Of a stretch of 21,363 nucleotides of DNA, positions 13,280 to 20,918 are shown piece after piece. This DNA comes from Treponemataceae bacterium (GTDB taxonomy: Bacteria; Spirochaetota; Spirochaetia; Treponematales; Treponemataceae). The translations under genes were made by a program, and so were the position numbers. Position 1 is the stretch's first letter, and each line of letters opens with the position of its first letter. The DNA lies in the NCBI GenBank assembly GCA_024402455.1, contig JAKSTS010000029.1, forward strand, positions 1 to 21,363, read 5' to 3'. The notes under the pieces were generated by a model, which was not told the origin of the DNA, ran no database searches, and saw only the letters and a program-made list of their open reading frames with translations.

Positions 13280-15547
13280 ATGGCAGAATTATTGGCTCCT
13301 GCTGGAAATATTGAAGCACTTGATGCAGCAATTGGCGAAGGTGCAGACGCTGTTTATTTAGGTTTAAAAAGTTTCAATGCGCGTTTGCGTACAACAAATT
13401 TTGCATGGAACCAGTTTGAAGCTGCGGTTAATTCCGTTCACCGGCAGGGCAAAAAAATTTTTGTTACAGTAAACACTGTTCTTGAAGAATATGAAACAGA
13501 ACGCATGTATCGTTTCCTTGCGTATCTTGATAAAATTGGTCCGGACGGGCTTATTGTACAGGATTTTGGTGTTGTCCGAATGGTTCAGCAGTTTTTTCCA
13601 AATCTTCGTCTGCATGCCTCGACACAAATGAATATTGCCAGTGCCAAAGCTGCAAATACAATGAGTAGAAGCGGTTTTAAGCGTGTTGTTCTTGCTCGTG
13701 AACTTGGTCTTGATGAAATTAAGCAGATAAAAGAGCGTACAAATGTTGAAATTGAAGTTTTTGTGCATGGTGCTCTTTGTGTCAGCGAATCTGGACTTTG
13801 TTTATTTTCAAGTTATTTAGGCGGAAAATCTGCAAACCGCGGCATGTGTACACAGGCCTGCCGCCGTCTTTACGAAGCAGAAGTTAATGGAAATCTTGAA
13901 CAGGGATTTTATTTTTCTCCATATGACCTTCAGTTGATTGAACGTGTGCCTGATTTAATTACAGCCGGTGTTGATTCTTTTAAAATTGAAGGCCGAATGA
14001 AAAGCGCTGAATATGTAGGAAGTGTTGTTTCGGCTTATCGGTATATGATTGACCATTGGCAGGAAGATAAAAAAGGTGCTGTTGCAACGGCAAAACGCAT
14101 GCTTTCTACAGATTTTGCCCGTGAAAAAACCCTTTATTGGTATACGTCTTCAAAAGCAGAAAATATCCTGAATCCGAAACAGGCATCTGGAACAGGCATT
14201 TATCTTGGAAAAATTACACAGGTCAAAAGAATGGTTCCAGAGTTTGAAGGCCAGAAGTCTGGTGATTCAAGCAGTGCAAAAGGCTGTTACGCTGTAATAA
14301 AAGGCGGAACATACGACCCAGACATTGGCGATTCAATCCGTCTGCATAAGAAAGATGATTCTGTCCGCGAAAGCCACAAAATTAAATCAATTTTTGAAGA
14401 TGGCGAAAAGAACTGGGTTGATATTCCGCAGGGGTTTGGAACAGGTGATTCTGTTTATCTTATTCAGACAAAATCAATGTCAAAGCGCTATCCCCGCGTT
14501 TTGCCAAATGACATAAGCCGCTACAGAGCACAGCCTGGTGCACAGGAACTGCCTGTACTTGACTTGACTCCACTTGAGAAAAGCAGCCTTGATTTAATGC
14601 CGGACGGGCTTTATGTTCAGGTTTCAACAATAAAAGATATGTATGCAGTTCAAACAGAACAGCCTGTAAGGGTTATTCTTGAACTGAACAGCCAGACACA
14701 GGCAGCTTTGCTGGAAACAAAAGAAAAGCTGCCGTTTTCAAAGCGTCAGATTTTCATTTCGTTAGATCCATATATGCCGCAGGATAAAGAAGACAGCCTT
14801 TCTGAAGTTATTGCTCAGCTTGTTGCAGAAGGTTTTACGAACTGGGTTGTAAATAATCCTGCACATATTGCAATGCTTAAGGCTCATAAAGTGTTTATGA
14901 TTGCCGGACCTTATCTTTATACATTCAATCGCTGGGCTGTTTCATGGCTTGAAAATCAGGGAATAACCGGGCTTATTACTCCGCTTGAAAATTCAAAGCG
15001 GAATATTGAAGCAACTTATGAACCAAACCAGAGAAAGCGGGCAATGATTACGCTTTTTGCATATCCGGCATTGTTCAGAATGAGGTTTGAGCTGCCTGAA
15101 TCTTATGATTTTCTTTATTTCAAAGACAGGGAAGGTTCTCTGTTCAAAACACTTTCAACGAAAGACGGTTCTTTTGTTATGCCGGAACAGCCGTTTTCAA
15201 TTCTTGATAAAGTAAAGTCGCTTAAAGAACTTGGTTTTACGCATTTTCTTGTTGATTTATCAAAAACAGATGTCAAAAAAAGCGATTTCAAACAGATTAT
15301 GTCTTCTTTTCATACCGGAAAACCTTTGCCAGAAATTTCGCGGTTCAACTGGAAAGAAGGTTTTTATTCGCCCGAAAAAATGGAAGAACGCCGTGCAATG
15401 ACAGAATATACACAGTCGCAGCGCGCTCAAAATGCCGGCCGGTCAGGCACATATTCTGCAAATTCTGGCAGAAAAGCAAAAAACGGTGCGCCACAGCGGA
15501 ATAATTATGGCGGCAAAAAGGGCAGTGCAAAACCCCGGCATAAATAG
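13280..15547 (+). CDS. U32 peptidase-family protein (RlhA/TrhP-like tRNA/rRNA hydroxylation family)
   Basis: Long-form U32 proteins are mostly iron-sulfur enzymes for RNA C5-hydroxylation (RlhA on 23S rRNA, TrhP on tRNA), despite the peptidase name. This 755-residue protein begins with the family's ELLAPAGNIEALDAAIGEGADAVY-type barrel start. The U32 signature is at EVFVHGALCVSESGLC (about 159-174), and cysteines 167, 174, 190 and 194 are the expected [4Fe-4S] ligands. FKIEGRMKSAEYV follows near 233-246. Residues about 370-660 match the DUF3656-like C-terminal portion. The last 45 residues (about 711-755) form a basic, Gly/Asn/Lys-rich low-complexity tail. AAGGA precedes the ATG at 13280. RlhA versus TrhP identity cannot be settled by eye. 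A strong terminator follows. Confidence 0.88.
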   Translation: MAELLAPAGNIEALDAAIGEGADAVYLGLKSFNARLRTTNFAWNQFEAAVNSVHRQGKKIFVTVNTVLEEYETERMYRFLAYLDKIGPDGLIVQDFGVVRMVQQFFPNLRLHASTQMNIASAKAANTMSRSGFKRVVLARELGLDEIKQIKERTNVEIEVFVHGALCVSESGLCLFSSYLGGKSANRGMCTQACRRLYEAEVNGNLEQGFYFSPYDLQLIERVPDLITAGVDSFKIEGRMKSAEYVGSVVSAYRYMIDHWQEDKKGAVATAKRMLSTDFAREKTLYWYTSSKAENILNPKQASGTGIYLGKITQVKRMVPEFEGQKSGDSSSAKGCYAVIKGGTYDPDIGDSIRLHKKDDSVRESHKIKSIFEDGEKNWVDIPQGFGTGDSVYLIQTKSMSKRYPRVLPNDISRYRAQPGAQELPVLDLTPLEKSSLDLMPDGLYVQVSTIKDMYAVQTEQPVRVILELNSQTQAALLETKEKLPFSKRQIFISLDPYMPQDKEDSLSEVIAQLVAEGFTNWVVNNPAHIAMLKAHKVFMIAGPYLYTFNRWAVSWLENQGITGLITPLENSKRNIEATYEPNQRKRAMITLFAYPALFRMRFELPESYDFLYFKDREGSLFKTLSTKDGSFVMPEQPFSILDKVKSLKELGFTHFLVDLSKTDVKKSDFKQIMSSFHTGKPLPEISRFNWKEGFYSPEKMEERRAMTEYTQSQRAQNAGRSGTYSANSGRKAKNGAPQRNNYGGKKGSAKPRHK

Positions 15548-15624
15548 CCTGAGATTTTGGACACAAAACTTTTTGCTGTGCGCGGTTTGTCTTAAGAATG
15601 ATTAATTTAAATGATATAAAAGCT

Positions 15625-15659
15625 GCCTCTAAAAATTTAAATTTTTAGAGGCATTTTTT
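15625..15659 (+). terminator. Strong intrinsic terminator after the U32 gene
   Basis: GCCTCTAAAAATTT (15625-15638) is perfectly complementary to AAATTTTTAGAGGC (15639-15652), followed by six T residues (15654-15659). It lies 77 bases after the U32 stop in a convergent gap with ssb. A second small palindrome, CTGCCA/TGGCAG (15729-15734 with 15742-15747), lacks a T-tract on either strand. Nothing else is evident in 15548-15825. Confidence 0.9.
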
Positions 15660-15825
15660 GTGCATCCTGTACCTGCTTGCAAAACATAAACTGAAAAGTT
15701 TTATAAAGTGACTTTTCCTTTGTTTCTGCTGCCATAATTTCTGGCAGTTAATGCAGAAGTTTAAGAACACAATCATTAAAAGCCTGTGTTTTCAATTTTT
15801 TTAGTGTGCGTTTGTTTGTACAAGA

Positions 15826-16227
15826 TTAAAAAACAGAAATTTCTTCTTGTTGAGCCGGCTGTGCTGGTGCGGCAGTTTGCTGAACAGGAATTTGAAATTT
15901 ATTTTCTGGTTTAAATTCAACATTTTCTGCAACAATGCGGATTTTTGAATTCTTTTTGCCGTTTGTGTCTTCCCAGCGGCTTTGTTTTAACCGGCCAACA
16001 ACGCGAACACCTCTTCCTTTTTTGCATTGATGAGAAACACGTTCTGCAAGTTTTCCCCATGCTTCAATATCAAAAAAAGAAACTTCTTTTTCAAAAGTCT
16101 CGCCAACTTTATAAATGCGGTTGCTTGCAATTGAAAATGTGCAGATGGCTGTTCCTTTTGCTGTAATTGTTACATTCGGGTCTCTTACGCAATTGCCTTC
16201 GAGAATTATACTGTTAAGATTTTTCAT
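15826..16227 (-). CDS. ssb: Single-stranded DNA-binding protein
   Basis: SSB coats single-stranded DNA during replication, recombination and repair. From the ATG at 16227 it has 133 residues: an OB fold (about 1-105) starting NSIILEGNCVRDPNV, with FFDIEAWGKLAERV and KGRGVRVVGRLKQSRWED as the typical core, then a short Gln/Pro/Ala-rich linker. The C-terminal tip is EEISVF, shorter and less acidic than the classic DDDIPF interaction tip but ending in the required Phe. AAGGAG lies 8 bases before this ATG. The longer open frame to 16278 has no such site. It is shorter than E. coli SSB because of the short linker. It is monocistronic, with its own promoter. Confidence 0.93.
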   Translation of the reverse strand: MKNLNSIILEGNCVRDPNVTITAKGTAICTFSIASNRIYKVGETFEKEVSFFDIEAWGKLAERVSHQCKKGRGVRVVGRLKQSRWEDTNGKKNSKIRIVAENVEFKPENKFQIPVQQTAAPAQPAQQEEISVF

Positions 16228-16256
16228 AGATTTGCTCCTTTTGCTGTTACGGGCCT

Positions 16257-16285
16257 TTAATAATGCGTGCAGCAGCACGTTACAA
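16257..16285 (-). promoter_or_regulatory. Candidate ssb promoter with a palindrome in the spacer
   Basis: On the minus strand TTGTAA (16285-16280) and TATTAA (16262-16257) are 17 bases apart, giving an mRNA leader of about 25 bases that includes AAGGAG. The spacer contains CGTGC-TGCT-GCACG (16279-16266), a 5-bp palindrome exactly between the boxes, where a dimeric repressor could bind. I cannot assign it to LexA or any known regulator. Confidence 0.5.
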
Positions 16286-16542
16286 AACGCACATATATCT
16301 ATTGAGAAAAAATGAAAAATTTTGTCAGTTTTTCAAAAAAAATCTGTGTTTTATGTGAAATTTTACAAAAAAAGGAAAAAATTTATTTGTATGGATATTC
16401 CAATGTCTGTTTTAAAGAAAACATAAAGTGCTGTGCCGGAACAAGTGGAAATGAATCTGTCTGTAATGCTTTTTTTTTAGGACAATATAAACCGAAAGGC
16501 CATAGAGACGGGGGGGGGATTAAACTGAAATTTGACAAAGAT
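16286..16542. other. Non-coding gap with T9 and G9 homopolymer tracts
   Basis: Between the ssb promoter and the terminator of the downstream minus-strand gene I see no convincing gene. A run of nine T (16470-16478) and a run of nine G (16510-16518) lie about 30 bases apart. A plus-strand open frame (16312-16560, 82 codons) spans both but ends inside a terminator and has weak start signals, so I do not call it. Confidence 0.55.
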
Positions 16543-16583
16543 AAAAAAAAAGCTGCTTAAAGCATTTATTTTTAAGCAGCTTT
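16543..16583 (-). terminator. Intrinsic terminator of the 652-residue unknown gene
   Basis: On the minus strand AAAGCTGCTTAA (16583-16572) pairs perfectly with TTAAGCAGCTTT (16560-16549), followed by a T run (A16543-16550 on the plus strand). It begins 28 bases beyond the stop at 16611. The plus-strand direction has a weaker T-tract. Confidence 0.92.
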
Positions 16584-16610
16584 CTTCAGAAATCTTTTTG
16601 AAGCAAAAAC

Positions 16611-18569
16611 TTAAGCTTTTTTAATCAAACGGAGCATGTAAAGCTGAATATACATATGCAGATTTGCATGGTCATTTATTTTTTGCAAAGCCGGAGTTTT
16701 AACAAGGGTTTCTGCCAGTTCATTTATGCGTTCAGCTGTAAAAGAACCAGGAGAAGCTGTGCGCAAAATTTTTCTCAGGTAATCTCTGATGAGGGAATTT
16801 ACGTCTTCTGTAAGGTTTTTCTTTGCTTCTTTATCGAGCAAATGGTTCCATTCGTTCAAATAAGAAGTCAATTCTGAATCAAGGGAAGAATCCGGCGGAA
16901 CAAGAATCTTTTCAATTGAGGCTGCTGCCATTTTGAATTCATCTTTTTTGCTGCCACTGAAATTCTGCGATTTTGAGCTGTCTGCAGCAGAAACAGAAAG
17001 TGTTGAAGAAGAATGTGCCTTCTTTTCTAATGATTTTGAAGGCTTTTCTTTCTTTGATTTCTTTTTGTTCTTTGATTTTTTGAACATGCTGCCACGTCCC
17101 AAAAACAGCGAAAGAATAAAAGAAATGCCTGGAAGTGTGTACCAGACAGGCAAAAGAATCTTTGCGTCAGACAATACAGAATGAGGTGTCAGCATTAAAA
17201 GTTCGCTGTAAGGAAGAAGTTCTCCGTCGTTGAAGAAACAGAAATTTTCCTGTGAAAAAGACTTGTTGTCCATTTCGTCGTAATAGACAGTTTTTAAGAA
17301 CGGTGCATTCAGCAGAGAATGCAGAATCGGTTCTGTTGACTTTACAACTTCTTCAAGATGTTCGTCAAAATCTTTGACGTTTTTCATTGCCGGAACAGTC
17401 TGGAATCTCTGGAGAAGACCGAACCATTCTTTTGTTACAGAATCATGAACGGTTTTTCGTGCTTCCGTACAGAGTTTCATCAAAAGCGGCATGGTTTTTT
17501 CTGTAAGTACAAAGTAACGTGTGTCGTCTTCTGTTTTGAATGTCAGAAGAGGCGGCATGTGTGCGTTGCCGTTTGGTGTTGTTGATTTTACAAGATATTC
17601 GTTTAAATCATCTTCCGAATACTGACCAAGCAGCGGAACACCGCGTGAATCGACAAATTTTGCAATTGCATTGGCATCGAAATAATAAGGTGCTTTTCCA
17701 AGTGAAAGTTCAAGATTCTTTAAGGCTGTGTCTCTCTGCAGATTAAGCTGAACCTTGTTTTTGTAATAAGATGCACAGAGTTCAGAGATATAAACAGCCT
17801 GAAGCAGATCAACATCTTCGGCGGTTTTGTCTTTAATTTTCTCAAAATCCTGGCGGACAAACAGGAAAAGCTGGTTCAAAAAGTAATAACAGTCGCCTGC
17901 TTCCCTGAATTTTATGATTGTTTCTTCTTCATTTGAAGTAAAAAGATTGAAAAAGTTTTTGACTGCAAGGCTTCTTCCGCCGTTTGACGTCATCAATTTT
18001 TGAAGGAAATAATCGTGCTGTTCACCGTGGTTCATCAAGTCTCTGAGCTTTGCAATTGAAGACTGCATCAAAAAGTCTGCAGAAACTCCCTGTGGAAGAA
18101 GAACCGGTGCAATTTCATGTCTGAAAACAAGTGAATAAATGACATTTTCGCCATGTTCTTTGCCGTCAAGCAGATCATAGATAATTGTTCCTGCGTCCTG
18201 CTGACTGATTAATTCCTGCGGAAAATCTTTTGGCAAATCTGATGGAATCGGGTATGGAGTAGAAGGATTTGTTGCCATCTGCTTGTAACGTGCATTAACA
18301 TTTTCGCGGAAATATGCAGAAATTACAATTATTTGATTTCCGTCTTCTTCCTTGAGGATAACTTTGTTTGTTGATGCAAGAACTGCAAGTTCATTGAGCA
18401 AAGCTTCTCTTGGTGTTTTTGTATATTTTGCAAGATCAGGCTGCTCAGTCACATAGTGCTGTGCATATTTAATGAGATAATTGCAAAATTCTTCAACAGA
18501 AATCTGTGTTCTGTGGTGTTTTTTGCCATAAAGGCGTAAAAGTGTATAAATATCAGATGTTGAATCCAT
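16611..18569 (-). CDS. Large membrane-anchored protein of unknown function
   Basis: I do not recognise this 652-residue protein. The N-terminal about 460 residues look like a mostly helical soluble region (opening MDSTSDIYTLLRLYGKKHH, later SVEEFCNYLIKYAQHY and HGEQHDYFLQKLMTSNGGR). One hydrophobic segment lies at about 466-489 (LLPVWYTLPGISFILSLFLG). A strongly basic Lys/Ser linker follows (about 491-545), then a helical C-terminal domain (about 550-652, SIEKILVPPDSSLDSEL to LHMYIQLYMLRLIKKA). The positive residues directly after the helix suggest a cytoplasmic C-terminus. The ATG at 18569 is chosen because the frame's upstream TTG at 18605 is itself part of a promoter -35 box. It diverges from hisC, has its own promoter and terminator, and is probably spirochaete-specific. 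Confidence 0.8.
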   Translation of the reverse strand: MDSTSDIYTLLRLYGKKHHRTQISVEEFCNYLIKYAQHYVTEQPDLAKYTKTPREALLNELAVLASTNKVILKEEDGNQIIVISAYFRENVNARYKQMATNPSTPYPIPSDLPKDFPQELISQQDAGTIIYDLLDGKEHGENVIYSLVFRHEIAPVLLPQGVSADFLMQSSIAKLRDLMNHGEQHDYFLQKLMTSNGGRSLAVKNFFNLFTSNEEETIIKFREAGDCYYFLNQLFLFVRQDFEKIKDKTAEDVDLLQAVYISELCASYYKNKVQLNLQRDTALKNLELSLGKAPYYFDANAIAKFVDSRGVPLLGQYSEDDLNEYLVKSTTPNGNAHMPPLLTFKTEDDTRYFVLTEKTMPLLMKLCTEARKTVHDSVTKEWFGLLQRFQTVPAMKNVKDFDEHLEEVVKSTEPILHSLLNAPFLKTVYYDEMDNKSFSQENFCFFNDGELLPYSELLMLTPHSVLSDAKILLPVWYTLPGISFILSLFLGRGSMFKKSKNKKKSKKEKPSKSLEKKAHSSSTLSVSAADSSKSQNFSGSKKDEFKMAAASIEKILVPPDSSLDSELTSYLNEWNHLLDKEAKKNLTEDVNSLIRDYLRKILRTASPGSFTAERINELAETLVKTPALQKINDHANLHMYIQLYMLRLIKKA

Positions 18570-18576
18570 AATATAG

Positions 18577-18605
18577 ATAATAACAGAATTTCGGGTATTT
18601 CTCAA
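18577..18605 (-). promoter_or_regulatory. Promoter for a possibly leaderless mRNA
   Basis: On the minus strand TTGAGA (18605-18600) and TATTAT (18582-18577) are separated by exactly 17 bases. The -10 box ends 7 bases before the ATG at 18569, so the transcript should begin at or next to the start codon. No Shine-Dalgarno is present before this ATG. Confidence 0.6.
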
Positions 18606-18729
18606 TAAAAAGCTTTAAAAAGTGCTTTTTTTTTATTTTATGGTGTTTTATACTCAGATTTAGACTTAATATACAGCTTTCAGAAATCTGTTGTTTTGAG
18701 TCCCAATATTTAAACAGAGGCACATATTT

Positions 18730-19833
18730 ATGTTTGCACAAAGATTACAGAATTTGAATCCTTATAAGCCAGGTGAACAGCCAAAAGACAGGGAATATAT
18801 TAAATTAAATGCAAATGAAAATCCCTATCCGCCGACTCCAAAAATCAAAGAAACTTTAAAAAATTTTGACATTCAAAAGCTTGCTTTGTATCCTGACCCT
18901 GATTCGCATGAATTGAAACGGGCAATTGCTGCAAGCCTGAATAAAACAGGCGGTGTTTTGGTTCCTTCAAAAGAACAGCCTGCTTTAGATTTTGAAATTA
19001 CAGAAGACATGATTTTCTGCGGTAACGGTTCTGATGAAGTGCTTTCTTTTGTTTTTTATGCCTTTTTTGATGACAACAAGCCTGTTGTTTCTCCGGAATT
19101 TTCATACAGCTTTTATCCGGTTTATGCCGGTTATTACGGCATAACGCTTGCAAAAGTTCCACTTAAACCGGATTTTTCACTTGATACAGAAGCAATGCTT
19201 AAAATTGATTCAACCGGCATGATTTTTGCAAATCCAAATGCACCGACAGGAAAAGCTTTGTCTTTAAAAGAAATCGAAAAAATGCTTGAAACATATCCAA
19301 AAGATAAAGTTTTTGTCGTAGACGAAGCTTATGCAGATTTTTCAGGTTTTACGGTTCTGCCGCTTTTGAAAAAATATAAAAATCTGCTTGTTATCCGCAC
19401 TTTTTCAAAAAGCATGTCTTTTGCCGGAATGCGTTTAGGTTTTGCAGTTGGTGCACCTGAACTTGCAGCTGCACTTACAACAACAAAAAATTCGTTCAAT
19501 CATTTTCCGGCAGATGCATTCTGTCAGGCGGCTGCAATTACTGCTTGCCAGAATATCGAATGGTATGCAGAAAACTGCCGCAAAGTTATGAACACAAGAG
19601 ATAATTTTTGTACGGAACTTGTTAAATCAGGCTGGAATGTAATTCCTTCAAGTACAAATTTCGTGCTTGTTTCAAAAAACGGTGTTTCAGGCAAAGATGT
19701 TTATGAAGCTATAAAAAAGCAGGGCATTCTCGTCCGCTTTTTTGACATTGATGTAATCAGAAATTTTGTTCGCATTACAATCGGAACAGACGAGCAGATG
19801 CAGAAGCTGCTTGAAGTAATGAAAAATATTTAA
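18730..19833 (+). CDS. hisC: Histidinol-phosphate aminotransferase-type PLP enzyme
   Basis: HisC transaminates imidazole-acetol phosphate to histidinol phosphate; many homologues also act on aromatic amino acids. The 367 residues follow the class I/II aminotransferase fold: NANENPYPPTPKI near the start, GNGSDEVLSF around 98-107, ANPNAPTGKAL near 170-180, pyridine-nitrogen Asp D198 with Tyr 201 (VDEAYADF), the Schiff-base lysine K227 in TFSKSMSFAGMRLGF, and a C-terminal VRITIGT with the substrate-phosphate Arg. AGAGG (18716-18720) precedes the ATG at 18730. No other his gene is adjacent. If the organism lacks the rest of the histidine pathway, a role in Phe/Tyr transamination would be likelier. 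Confidence 0.9.
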   Translation: MFAQRLQNLNPYKPGEQPKDREYIKLNANENPYPPTPKIKETLKNFDIQKLALYPDPDSHELKRAIAASLNKTGGVLVPSKEQPALDFEITEDMIFCGNGSDEVLSFVFYAFFDDNKPVVSPEFSYSFYPVYAGYYGITLAKVPLKPDFSLDTEAMLKIDSTGMIFANPNAPTGKALSLKEIEKMLETYPKDKVFVVDEAYADFSGFTVLPLLKKYKNLLVIRTFSKSMSFAGMRLGFAVGAPELAAALTTTKNSFNHFPADAFCQAAAITACQNIEWYAENCRKVMNTRDNFCTELVKSGWNVIPSSTNFVLVSKNGVSGKDVYEAIKKQGILVRFFDIDVIRNFVRITIGTDEQMQKLLEVMKNI

Positions 19834-19890
19834 TGAAAATTTTGCCTGAAAAGTTTGTACTTTGCATTCATCTTCAGGCTTTAATTTTCA
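19834..19890 (+). terminator. Interrupted inverted repeat after hisC
   Basis: TGAAAATT (19834-19841) pairs with AATTTTCA (19883-19890) and GCCTGAA (19844-19850) with TTCAGGC (19873-19879), forming a two-part stem around a 22-base loop. It starts right after the hisC stop. TTTAATTTT follows the inner stem, so it probably acts as a terminator, though the long loop is unusual. Confidence 0.55.
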
Positions 19891-19985
19891 AAACTGGCTA
19901 TAAAAATTGATTTTTTTTCAACCGGTTATAATTATGTTGCAAAGGTTTCCAGTAACTTCGGTTTTAGAAACTTTGTGGAGGTTTT

Positions 19986-20759
19986 ATGCATTTATTGGTT
20001 TTATCAGATATTCATGCAGATACAGCAAATCTTGCAAAACTTGATGATGAGTTTAAAAAAGCAGATGCAGTATTATTTGCAGGAGATTTTACAAATGTAA
20101 ACGAAGCAGACAAGGCTATGCCTGTACTTGAAATGCTTTCGGATAAATCGCCGGTGCTTTATGCAGTTTTAGGCAACTGCGACGAACCGTCATTTCTTGA
20201 AGAACTTGAAAAACGTGACGTTTCTGTGCAGGGCTCGATGGTTTTTAGAGACGGGCTTGCATTTGTCGGTTCGGGCGGCGGTTCAAAATTTTCGGGTCTT
20301 TCGCCGAACGAACGCACAGAAGAAGAACTTTTAAGCGACCTTAATATGGTTACAGAATATTCTGCCGAATACGAAGATTATCCTTTTGACGAAGAAGATG
20401 CAGAAAATGAATCTGAAAAACCGGCAGAAAAAATGGAAGCAGAACAACAAAACGAAGCTTCTCTTGAATGGTCAAACCTGATAATCATTTCGCACAACCC
20501 TCCAAAAGATGCAAAAGTTGATTTAATCAGTGCTGGCATTCATGTTGGTTCTGCCTTGTACCGTGAATTTATCGAAACATATCAGCCTCTGCTTGCTGTT
20601 TCAGGACATATCCACGAAGCAATTGGCATTGATACAATCGGAAAAACAACTGTAATAAACCCAGGTCCACTGGCAGAAGGCTGTTATGCAGTTGTAGACG
20701 TGCAGAAGCAGAAAGGCGAGTGGGTCGTTTCAAATGCATCACTCAAAAAATTGAATTAA
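19986..20759 (+). CDS. Calcineurin-like metallophosphoesterase (YfcE/MJ0936-related)
   Basis: This 257-residue protein is a metal-dependent phosphoesterase. The two-metal site is visible as D8 and H10 (SDIH), D34 (AGD), N64 (GNCDE), H170 (SHNPP) and H208/H210 (SGHIH). Substrates in this group are often phosphodiesters or nucleotides, but none can be named. An acidic, probably disordered insertion (about residues 123-160, rich in Glu/Asp) interrupts the fold between the GN motif and H170 and is longer than in compact YfcE proteins. GGAGG lies 4 bases before the ATG. Upstream is a -10-like TATAAT (19927-19932) with no well-spaced -35, and a small leader hairpin (GTTTC/GAAAC) just before the Shine-Dalgarno. 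It is probably monocistronic. Confidence 0.87.
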   Translation: MHLLVLSDIHADTANLAKLDDEFKKADAVLFAGDFTNVNEADKAMPVLEMLSDKSPVLYAVLGNCDEPSFLEELEKRDVSVQGSMVFRDGLAFVGSGGGSKFSGLSPNERTEEELLSDLNMVTEYSAEYEDYPFDEEDAENESEKPAEKMEAEQQNEASLEWSNLIIISHNPPKDAKVDLISAGIHVGSALYREFIETYQPLLAVSGHIHEAIGIDTIGKTTVINPGPLAEGCYAVVDVQKQKGEWVVSNASLKKLN

Positions 20760-20799
20760 CTAAATATTTAAAGCCTGCAGCTGACTGTTTTATTTTGAA

Positions 20800-20848
20800 G
20801 CAGAACCGCTTGTTTTTATGTTTTTGCAAAAATAAGGGCTGGTTCTGC
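20800..20848. repeat. Long two-part hairpin ahead of the low-G+C island
   Basis: GCAGAACC (20800-20807) is complementary to GGTTCTGC (20841-20848). Inside it CTTGTTTTT (20809-20817) pairs with AAAAATAAG (20828-20836) with one G-T wobble. There is no trailing T-tract. It stands between the phosphoesterase gene and the toxin-like fragment and shares the GGTTCT/AGAACC core with the palindromes at 11106 and 13118. Confidence 0.6.
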
Positions 20849-20849
20849 A

Positions 20850-20912
20850 GGTCGTCCAACATTGGAAATACAAGATGGTAATAACCGAATAAAAGTCAGA
20901 TATGGAGAATGA
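20850..20912 (+). pseudogene. C-terminal coding remnant, possibly of a polymorphic-toxin-like protein
   Basis: In frame with the TGA at 20910-20912, bases 20850-20909 encode a coding-like tail that begins GRPTLEI and ends QDGNNRIKVRYGE. An in-frame stop at 20796 and no start codon show that it is only a fragment. Short tails of the form DGxxRIKVRY are what I associate with the C-termini of secreted toxin modules, but that is recollection. Its stop lies 6 bases before the next ATG, the usual spacing of a toxin-immunity pair. The link to a toxin family is therefore inference. Confidence 0.45.
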
Positions 20913-20918
20913 ATTTAA

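Noticed and set aside
16312..16560. 82-codon plus-strand ORF spanning the T9 and G9 tracts
   Set aside because: Weak start signals, homopolymers translated as part of the frame, and a stop inside a clear minus-strand terminator. I treat the region as non-coding and keep only the homopolymer observation.
18607..18634. AAAAAGC/GCTTTTT hairpin followed by T-rich sequence
   Set aside because: It is terminator-shaped on the plus strand, but no plus-strand gene lies upstream before the divergent promoter. Simple A/T-rich chance is sufficient.
19907..19932. TTGATT and TATAAT as a promoter for the phosphoesterase gene
   Set aside because: The -10 is good but the spacing is only 14 bases, outside the usual 16-18.
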